Made by a program: the position numbers and the translations under genes. From assembly GCA_958448375.1 (NCBI GenBank), contig CAUDDU010000058.1, positions 1-6,495 of the forward strand: a DNA stretch of 6,495 nucleotides, written 5' to 3'. The DNA comes from an uncultured Collinsella sp. (lineage in GTDB: Bacteria; Actinomycetota; Coriobacteriia; Coriobacteriales; Coriobacteriaceae). Below are positions 1-4,183 of this stretch, in pieces (positions within the stretch are counted from its first letter, which is position 1; every line of letters starts with the position of its first letter). Below the pieces are notes generated by a model. It searched no databases. It saw only the letters and a program-made list of their open reading frames with translations, and was not told where the DNA came from.

Positions 1-32
1 GTTCCCTCGTATACCCGATAGACCGTCTGCAT
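1..32 (-). CDS. Possible 5' end of a gene running off the left edge (PurC-like start, tentative)
   Basis: A minus-strand ATG at 32-30 opens a frame of ten codons (MQTVYRVYEG) that stays open to the window edge. An AAGGGG stretch (complement of 44-49) lies 11 bases upstream, a rather long spacing for a Shine-Dalgarno site. The V-Y-E-G ending resembles the N-terminus of SAICAR synthetase (PurC, purine biosynthesis), where a YEGK motif follows a short leader. Ten residues cannot establish this, and it could be a chance frame. The 8-bp inverted repeat at 51-119 would lie in its leader, directly upstream of the AAGGGG. Confidence 0.22.
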   Translation of the reverse strand, partial: MQTVYRVYEG

Positions 33-50
33 GTGTATGCCAGCCCCTTA

Positions 51-119
51 CGCTCTGGTGAAAGTTTGTTTACTGAGGGGCATTCTCGCACGAAACATTC
101 AACCTATTTGCCCAGAGCG
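51..119. repeat. 8-bp perfect inverted repeat, 53-base spacer
   Basis: CGCTCTGG at 51-58 is exactly complementary to CCAGAGCG at 112-119. It lies in the stretch downstream of the antitoxin gene, where no gene is visible except the possible start at 1-32. As RNA on the minus strand it would form a stem ending just before an AAGGGG stretch. The same octamer pair recurs around the prfA terminator (2752-2759 and 2829-2836) in the opposite arrangement. A 9-base direct repeat, GGTGAAAGT, also occurs here at 57-65 and 151-159. Function unknown; an 8-bp match alone could be chance. Confidence 0.35.
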
Positions 120-180
120 CATGTTGGTTTGGTGAGCGGCTCTAGTAGTCGGTGAAAGTGAGGGGGTTAATTGAAGATTT

Positions 181-483
181 TTAGCGCGCAAGCGTAACGG
201 TACGATCGGGAAACTCGATGCTTGCAACCAGTTTTCCGCCGAGGCTCTCTGCGTACCTGCTCAGCGTGTCGAGCCTCATCGAACCCAACTCCCCACGCTC
301 GAGCTCGGATACACGTTTTTGAGAAACGCCCATCGACTGGGCGACCGACGCCTGTGTTAGATCTTTTAACCTGCGAATCTGAGCAAGCTTATAGGCTTCG
401 ATACGATCGCGAGTCCTCTCCTGCTCGGCGGTAATGGAGTCGCGTGTTATCCCGCGAGATTCCATATACTCATGCAGTTCCAT
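181..483 (-). CDS. XRE-family helix-turn-helix antitoxin (HigA-like)
   Basis: A 100-residue DNA-binding protein, by context the antitoxin partner of the toxin gene just upstream. Residues about 36-82 form a Cro/C1-type (XRE) helix-turn-helix: LTQASVAQSMGVSQKRVSEL at 42-61 gives the two DNA-contacting helices, followed by ERG and a third helix (LDTLSRYAESLG). The N-terminal ~35 residues are charged and probably helical, and the C-terminal tail (KLVASIEF) resembles the short strand seen in HigA-type antitoxins. The start at 483 is supported by AAGGAGG (complement of 494-500) ten bases upstream, inside the 3' end of the toxin gene. The two reading frames overlap by 14 bases, which suggests translational coupling. 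In this family the antitoxin neutralises the toxin by direct binding and represses the shared promoter. The HTH fold is clear; the antitoxin role is inferred from context. Confidence 0.88.
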   Translation of the reverse strand: MELHEYMESRGITRDSITAEQERTRDRIEAYKLAQIRRLKDLTQASVAQSMGVSQKRVSELERGELGSMRLDTLSRYAESLGGKLVASIEFPDRTVTLAR

Positions 484-865
484 CTCGATCGAGCCTCCTT
501 ACGTGGCGACGGTATATTTGCTCGGCCCTTGGAATGTTGATCGCATACCAACCGTTCCATTTTGCCCTTGACGATCCCGCTCGCGACTTATCACCCGCCA
601 ATAGCAATACCGCCTGGCGCTTGGGGTCAAAGGCGAAGAGGATGCGAATCACCTGCCCACCACACGACGTCACTCTCAGCTCCTTTAAATGATGAAGCTT
701 CGAGCCCTTTACGCGGTCAACCAGCGGACGACCAAGGCTGGGACCTTCCTTCTCGAGCACCAAAAGGTCTGCATAAATCTGCTTCAGCGTAGCTTCATCC
801 TGCTCATCAAGCCAAGGTTCAATGTAATCAAGCACGATACGGTACCGATGCAGCTGATTTGACAT
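470..865 (-). CDS. HigB-like toxin, RelE superfamily (phage Gp49-like / DUF891)
   Basis: A 131-residue protein with the hallmarks of the Gp49-like HigB toxins, ribosome-dependent mRNA interferases of the RelE/ParE fold: LGRPLVD at 44-50, SKLHHLKELR at 55-64, IRILFAFDP at 73-81, GDK at 91-93 and WNGWY at 103-107, followed by a helix with IPRAEQIY. The basic residues in the LKELR and GDK segments are where this family places its RNA-contacting side chains. A serine-rich stretch (SRAGSSRAK) lengthens the loop between GDK and WNGWY. The start at 865 has AAGGAGA (complement of 871-877) five bases upstream. Toxin first and antitoxin second is the usual higBA order. It follows prmC by 75 bases that hold its own promoter-like elements and a palindrome, so it is probably an independent autoregulated module. 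Family assignment is strong; toxicity and target are inferred. Confidence 0.88.
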   Translation of the reverse strand: MSNQLHRYRIVLDYIEPWLDEQDEATLKQIYADLLVLEKEGPSLGRPLVDRVKGSKLHHLKELRVTSCGGQVIRILFAFDPKRQAVLLLAGDKSRAGSSRAKWNGWYAINIPRAEQIYRRHVRRLDRDGTA

Positions 866-874
866 ACCTTTCTC

Positions 875-889
875 CTTCTATAGTAGAAG
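875..889. promoter_or_regulatory. Palindromic candidate operator of the toxin-antitoxin pair
   Basis: CTTCTA at 875-880 and TAGAAG at 884-889 form a perfect 6-bp inverted repeat around a 3-base centre. It lies 9-23 bases upstream of the toxin start, overlapping the ribosome binding site and a candidate -10 element. XRE antitoxins typically bind such short palindromes to repress their own operon, so this is the best candidate operator. The palindrome is seen directly; binding is inferred. Confidence 0.45.
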
Positions 890-923
890 TTTTACGGTAT
901 ATTGCAAGGACAAACTTGCGCAA
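880..923 (-). promoter_or_regulatory. Candidate promoter region of the toxin-antitoxin pair
   Basis: Two overlapping minus-strand options are visible. One has TTGCAA (902-907) as -35 and TACTAT (complement of 880-885) as -10, with a 16-base spacer; its start point would fall inside the toxin ribosome binding site, which argues against it. The other has TTGCGC (complement of 918-923) and TATACC (complement of 896-901), also with a 16-base spacer; it leaves a leader that keeps the binding site and puts the palindrome at the transcription start. I favour the second on geometry, though its hexamers are weaker. Confidence 0.35.
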
Positions 924-940
924 ATGTCTATTTATTCAGC

Positions 941-2215
941 TTAAATACGCTGTTTGGGCTCGGTGACGATGGCTCGAACGATGCGGGGACGATCGGTGAG
1001 GTCATGGACGATACGCACGTCCGAAAGGCCTGCTTGACGACAGAGCTCGGCCGCGGCGTCGAGCGCGCCCTCGTAGAGCTCGCAGGCAAACAGGCCGCCG
1101 GCACGCAGCATGTAGGGCGCCGCGTTGAGCAGGCGGCGGAAGATATCGAGACCGTCGGCACCGCCCTCGAGCGCCAGATCGGGCTCAAAGTCCTTGACCT
1201 CATGCGGCAGCGAGCGCATGACATCGGTGGGGATGTAGGGCGGGTTGGAGACGAGTACGTCAAAGGTGCCCCACTCTTCGCGGGGAATGGAACTCACCAG
1301 GTTGGTGAGGCTGAAGGCGACCTCGTCGGACGTGAGGCCAAGCGCATCGCGGTTTTTGGTAGCAAGGTCGATGGCGCGCGGCTCGATATCGGTAGCAGTG
1401 CAGGTAACGTGCCCGCGGCGCTCCCAGGCAAGGGAGAGCGAAATGCAGCCCGTGCCGCAGCCGACCTCGAGAACGCGGGCAGTGCGGGGCTCGGCTGGGG
1501 CAGATACGTTAGCCTCGGCGGCATCTTGCGCGGGAGTCGCCTGTTGGTCGTTGTCCTCAATGGCGATGCCGTATTCGTCGAGCTCGGGCTCGGGGGTTTC
1601 CATGGCCTCTGCTTCTGCCGCTTCGGCTTCTGCTGTCTGCGCGGCGGCTTCCTCGGCCTCGCGGTCGGCCAGTTCCTCGGCATAGGCGCGGCTACCCAGT
1701 ACGTCGCCGCCTAGCGCCGCCTCATCGGCAGCCGTCAGGTTAGCGGCGCGGCGCTCGGCGGTCGCCCGTTCGTCTGCCAGCGCGGCCTCGGCCTTGCGTG
1801 CCTCCTCGACCTCATCGTTCCAAGGCAGCTCAACACGCTGACGGGCAGCAGCCTCGGGGCTCAGCACCTCGGCATCCAGATAATTGAGGACTTCCTCGAC
1901 GAGCATCTCGGTCTCGGGACGCGGAATGAGCACGCCGGGGGCGCACGTGACGTCGATCATGCGAAACTGCGTGCTGCCGGTGATGTACTGCAGCGGTTCA
2001 CCTTTAGCGCGACGAACAACGGCCGCGTGCATGGTCTCGAGCTGAGCCGCGTTAAGCGTCTCGTCCATGCGCATATATAAGTCGATGCGTGCCAAACCCG
2101 TGGCAGCGCAGAGCAGCCACTCGGCAGAAAGACGGGGGTGCTCCTCGCCGCGCTCGGCCAGGTACTCCTTGGTCCACTCGAGACAACGCTTGATGGTCCA
2201 AATCTCGTTTGCCAT
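941..2215 (-). CDS. prmC: PrmC (HemK), release factor glutamine N5-methyltransferase, with a large insertion
   Basis: Cytoplasmic SAM-dependent enzyme that methylates the glutamine of the GGQ loop in RF1 and RF2. Domains in order: an N-terminal helical recognition domain (about 1-90) with GEPLQYITG at 72-80; IPRPETE at 97-103; an atypical segment at about 114-243; the Rossmann methyltransferase fold with SAM motif I EVGCGTGCISL at 250-260, an acidic motif II (ATDIEP, 274-279) and the catalytic NPPY at 324-327; then a normal C-terminus. The enzyme is 424 residues against about 280 for the family, the excess being almost entirely an Ala/Glu-rich low-complexity insert. I chose the start at 2215: MANEIW begins the conserved domain, and a GGGGAGG element sits just upstream. 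An in-frame ATG at 2290 would add 25 residues unlike the family and coincides with the candidate promoter. Catalytic motifs are intact, so it is probably active. prfA, its substrate gene, is the next gene upstream. Confidence 0.95.
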   Translation of the reverse strand: MANEIWTIKRCLEWTKEYLAERGEEHPRLSAEWLLCAATGLARIDLYMRMDETLNAAQLETMHAAVVRRAKGEPLQYITGSTQFRMIDVTCAPGVLIPRPETEMLVEEVLNYLDAEVLSPEAAARQRVELPWNDEVEEARKAEAALADERATAERRAANLTAADEAALGGDVLGSRAYAEELADREAEEAAAQTAEAEAAEAEAMETPEPELDEYGIAIEDNDQQATPAQDAAEANVSAPAEPRTARVLEVGCGTGCISLSLAWERRGHVTCTATDIEPRAIDLATKNRDALGLTSDEVAFSLTNLVSSIPREEWGTFDVLVSNPPYIPTDVMRSLPHEVKDFEPDLALEGGADGLDIFRRLLNAAPYMLRAGGLFACELYEGALDAAAELCRQAGLSDVRIVHDLTDRPRIVRAIVTEPKQRI

Positions 2216-2263
2216 GGGGCCCTCCCCTCTTAAGCGCCGGACGGCGCGCGAATGTCGGAGCAG

Positions 2264-2290
2264 ATTGTACGCGAGGGCGGCACGCGGCAA
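2264..2290 (-). promoter_or_regulatory. Candidate prmC promoter
   Basis: On the minus strand TTGCCG (complement of 2285-2290) and TACAAT (complement of 2264-2269) are separated by 15 bases. The -10 hexamer is close to the sigma-70 consensus; the spacer is somewhat short. Transcription would start near 2257, leaving a leader of about 40 bases before the ATG at 2215 that contains a small GC-rich hairpin (GCGCC 2234-2238 with GGCGC 2243-2247). This placement supports the shorter PrmC start. Confidence 0.5.
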
Positions 2291-2461
2291 GGGACGATTG
2301 GAAGCGATTATCGAGAATCAGCCCAGAATTTTGCTTGAATCGCAATCGAAGTGTTCATTCGTCGACGTCTAAATCTGCATCCGTCAAGCTTTTGGCAAGG
2401 TTGCCCCAAAACTGACCAATATCTAACCAAGAACTTGCCAAATCACTTGACGCGCGACGCA

Positions 2462-2499
2462 TCAAAAATCGCCCCGCGACTTCTCGGACGATTTTTTGA
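2462..2499 (-). terminator. Terminator-like hairpin within the prfA-prmC spacer
   Basis: TCAAAAATCG at 2462-2471 pairs with CGATTTTTTGA at 2489-2499, with one extra T on the right side. Read as minus-strand RNA, the stem extends by two G-C pairs and one G-U pair (2472-2474 with 2486-2488) around an 11-base loop, and its downstream arm ends in a run of five U. It looks like an intrinsic terminator, but no gene lies between it and the prfA terminator. It may back up that terminator or end an unannotated small RNA. Confidence 0.38.
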
Positions 2500-2557
2500 G
2501 CATTATTTTCGATAGCAGATGAATGCCGCTAATTTCTTTGAGCAGGTAGCCGGCTTA

Positions 2558-2692
2558 ATGGCCATCAAAGCCGATTAAATAACATCTCAAAGCAATGTGC
2601 CCAACCTAGTCATTTAAGAACGTCCCCAATGACTAAAATGCCATCACAGCCGACTGAATATAATATCAAGGCAATGTCCCCAATGACTCCCT
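2558..2692. repeat. Imperfect direct repeat (two copies about 80 bases apart)
   Basis: A unit starting ATGGCCATCAAAGCCGA at 2558 recurs, diverged, as ATGCCATCACAGCCGA at 2638. Each copy continues with an AT-rich stretch and then CAATGTGCCCAA (2593-2604) or CAATGTCCCCAA (2672-2683). The core GTCCCCAATGACT is present exactly twice, at 2622-2634 and 2676-2688. The pattern suggests a decayed repeated element, possibly a REP-type or transposase-flanking sequence. No transposase remains, and identity with a known family is not established. Confidence 0.6.
2607..2635. repeat. 8-bp perfect inverted repeat inside the direct-repeat region
   Basis: TAGTCATT at 2607-2614 is the exact complement of AATGACTA at 2628-2635, with a 13-base spacer (TAAGAACGTCCCC). 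Its right arm overlaps the twice-occurring GTCCCCAATGACT. Such a short hairpin with a conserved asymmetric loop resembles REP-element ends, but there is no T-run, so it is not a terminator. Confidence 0.5.
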
Positions 2693-2751
2693 ACGGATCA
2701 TTTGACAACCAAGAAAACGCCGATGTTTTGGCAATGCCAGCGAGCGACGTC

Positions 2752-2836
2752 CAGAGCGAACAAGTTGGCATGAAAAAGGCAAGGCATAGACCTTCTGGTC
2801 ATGCCTTGCCTTTTGAATGACAAATTGTCGCTCTGG
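2752..2836. repeat. Nested inverted repeat enclosing the prfA terminator
   Basis: CCAGAGCGA at 2752-2760 is the exact complement of TCGCTCTGG at 2828-2836, and the complementarity continues imperfectly inward for roughly ten more bases on each side before reaching the terminator hairpin at 2773-2814. The whole 85-base stretch is therefore a long interrupted palindrome. It could be an extended terminator stem or a miniature palindromic element that supplies a terminator. No clear target-site duplication flanks it. Confidence 0.5.
2773..2814 (-). terminator. Strong intrinsic terminator of prfA
   Basis: AAAAGGCAAGGCAT at 2774-2787 is perfectly complementary to ATGCCTTGCCTTTT at 2801-2814. Inside, GACC (2789-2792) pairs with GGTC (2797-2800) around a TTCT loop, with A2788 bulged. 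On the minus strand the stem ends in five T, on the plus strand in four, so it could act in both directions; only prfA reads into it here. It lies 73 bases after the prfA stop codon. Confidence 0.85.
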
Positions 2837-2856
2837 GCGGCGCGCAGCGTCGAGCC

Positions 2857-2884
2857 GTTACGCGGTTTGGCAAAACCGCGTAAC
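2857..2884 (-). other. 12-bp perfect hairpin just after the prfA stop codon
   Basis: GTTACGCGGTTT at 2857-2868 is exactly complementary to AAACCGCGTAAC at 2873-2884, with a four-base loop. It begins three bases after the prfA stop codon and has no T-run, so it is not a standard intrinsic terminator. It may protect the mRNA 3' end, enhance termination at the downstream hairpin, or be a REP-like repeat copy. Confidence 0.65.
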
Positions 2885-2887
2885 CCA

Positions 2888-3955
2888 CTACACAGCCTGC
2901 GCCAGCTTCTCGGCTCGCTCGGCGGCGGCGAGTGCCTCGATCACGGTGCCGAGCTGATCGCCCAGAAGGACGCCGTTGTAGGTGGAGTTGAAGCCGATGC
3001 GGTGATCGGTCACGCGGTCCTGGGGCTGGTTGTAGGTACGGATCTTCTCGGAACGGTTGCCATGGCCGATCTGGCTCTGGCGCTCGGCACCGAGCTCGGC
3101 CTGCTGCTTCTCGAGCTCCATCTCGTACAGACGGGCACGCAGCATCTGCATGCAGACCTCGCGGTTCTGGATCTGGGAGCGCTGCTCCTGCGACTGCACC
3201 ACGGTGTTGGTGGGCAGGTGGGTAATGCGCACGGCGGAGTAGGTGGTGTTAACGCACTGACCGCCAGGGCCGGAGGCGCAGTAGGTGTCGATGCGCAGGT
3301 CGGACTGGTTGATCTGGACGTCGATCTCCTCGGCCTCGGGAAGCACGGCGACGGTAGCCGTGGAGGTCTGAATGCGGCCCTGGGACTCGGTCTTGGGGAC
3401 GCGCTGGACGCGGTGCACGCCGGACTCGTACTTCATGACGGAGTAGACGCGGTCGCCCTCGACCTTGAACTCAATGGACTTAAAGCCACCGGCCTCGCTG
3501 GGGCTGGAGTCGAGCACGGTAGTCTTCCAGCCGCGCGACTCGCAAAAGCGCTGATACATCTTGTACAGGTCGCCGGCGAAGATGGCCGCCTCGTCGCCAC
3601 CGGCGGCGGAGCGGATCTCGACGATGGTGTTCTTGTCGTCGTTGGGGTCGCTCGGGATGAGCATGTACTTGATGTCTTCCTCGAGCTGGGGAAGCTTGGC
3701 CTCGTTTTCGGAGATGTCCATCTGGAGCATCTCCTTCTCATCGGCATCGGTGGTATCGTGCAGCATTTCCTTGGCAGCCTCGATGTCATCGAGCGCGCCG
3801 ATGTACTCGCGCGAGGCGGCGATGAGGTCGGACTGGTGCGCGTATTCCTTGTTGAGACGCGTGAACTCCTTGATATCGGAGGCGACGGCCGGGTCGGAAA
3901 GCTTCTTCTCGAGCTCCTCGTAGGCCTTGATGATCTTTTCGAGCTTGTCGCGCAT
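2888..3955 (-). CDS. prfA: Peptide chain release factor 1 (RF1)
   Basis: Class I release factor that recognises UAA and UAG in the ribosomal A site and triggers hydrolysis of peptidyl-tRNA. It is 355 residues, normal for the family. The N-terminal ~100 residues form the helical domain 1 (with LEEDIKYMLIP at 91-101), followed by the conserved EIRSAAGGDEAAIF (113-126). The codon-reading tripeptide is P-K-T (187-189) in VPKTESQGR, the RF1 PxT type and not the SPF of RF2. The catalytic GGQ is at 231-233, and the family signature RSEKIRTYNQPQDRVTDHRI is at 301-320. The start at 3955 is chosen because MRDKLEKI matches the family N-terminus and AAAGGAG lies about seven bases upstream; an upstream ATG at 4129 would only add translated leader. 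Local oddities: cysteines at 226 and 234 flank GGQ, and Tyr239 sits where many RF1s have Asp. PrmC, encoded downstream, should methylate Gln233. Confidence 0.97.
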   Translation of the reverse strand: MRDKLEKIIKAYEELEKKLSDPAVASDIKEFTRLNKEYAHQSDLIAASREYIGALDDIEAAKEMLHDTTDADEKEMLQMDISENEAKLPQLEEDIKYMLIPSDPNDDKNTIVEIRSAAGGDEAAIFAGDLYKMYQRFCESRGWKTTVLDSSPSEAGGFKSIEFKVEGDRVYSVMKYESGVHRVQRVPKTESQGRIQTSTATVAVLPEAEEIDVQINQSDLRIDTYCASGPGGQCVNTTYSAVRITHLPTNTVVQSQEQRSQIQNREVCMQMLRARLYEMELEKQQAELGAERQSQIGHGNRSEKIRTYNQPQDRVTDHRIGFNSTYNGVLLGDQLGTVIEALAAAERAEKLAQAV

Positions 3956-4183
3956 GACGGACTCCTTTATATGCGTGAAGGTGAAAATCGGCAGAATTGA
4001 TGGGGCGCGGGGCGCCGCTGCGGGGGTAAGCCCGGCTAGAACATGTCGATCCTCAGATACATGCGCATCCCTTCGCGTATGGGGTACATAGTTGCGGTCT
4101 AACCCATACATGATAGCGTGCGCAGGCAAACCTGCATATAACCCGCACGGAATCCGACAAAGGGACAGTCCCTTTGTTGGATT
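3956..4183. other. prfA upstream region (228 bases)
   Basis: The spacer between the M20 peptidase stop codon and prfA holds no gene. I could not identify a convincing sigma-70 promoter, so prfA may be read from within this region or partly from upstream. Structures seen: the hairpin at 4151-4183, a GCAGG-CAAA-CCTGC hairpin (4122-4135), and TATGGGGT (4078-4085) facing ACCCATA (4102-4108) with one bulged base. These could shape a leader RNA, but none matches a riboswitch I recognise. Confidence 0.5.
4151..4183. repeat. 33-base near-perfect palindrome abutting the M20 stop codon
   Basis: AATCCGACAAAGGGAC (4151-4166) faces GTCCCTTTGTTGGATT (4168-4183) with one mismatch and a single central base. 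It starts immediately after the TAG of the peptidase gene. No T-run follows on the minus strand. In plus-strand RNA the odd pair would be a G-U wobble, while in the peptidase mRNA it is an A-C mismatch. It could terminate or stabilise the peptidase transcript, but the lack of U-run and its compact palindrome fit a REP-like repeat equally well. Confidence 0.6.

Larger units (their letters stand above)
2216..2887. other. 672-base intergenic region between prfA and prmC
   Basis: I find no convincing gene in this unusually long spacer, which is visibly AT-richer than the flanking genes, especially from about 2330 to 2770. It holds, from the prfA side: a 12-bp hairpin, a strong terminator nested in a longer inverted repeat, an imperfect direct repeat with an internal palindrome, a second terminator-like hairpin, and the prmC promoter. 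A 63-codon plus-strand frame (2629-2820) runs through the repeat and the terminator, has no family resemblance, and was discarded. The stretch 2291-2461 holds nothing I can identify. Confidence 0.7.

Noticed and set aside
902..1714. A 270-codon plus-strand frame opposite prmC
   Set aside because: Antisense shadow; its end falls in the low-complexity insert, where biased codons leave the reverse frames open.
2216..2290. A 25-residue N-terminal extension of PrmC starting at 2290
   Set aside because: It would require translation from the -35 region of the candidate promoter and resembles nothing in the family; the ATG at 2215 has a proper ribosome binding site.
2519..2578. A 19-codon plus-strand frame beginning MNAANFFEQVAG
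   Set aside because: The peptide looks protein-like, but there is no ribosome binding site, a stop lies just upstream in the same frame, and the length is too short to support a gene.
2629..2820. A 63-codon plus-strand frame in the prfA-prmC spacer
   Set aside because: It runs through the direct repeat and the full terminator hairpin, lacks a convincing ribosome binding site, and resembles no family I know.
2801..4000. A 399-codon open frame on the plus strand opposite prfA
   Set aside because: Gly/Leu/Val-rich, low-complexity translation with no motif; it is the antisense shadow of a GC-rich gene with clear RF1 motifs and starts inside the terminator stem.
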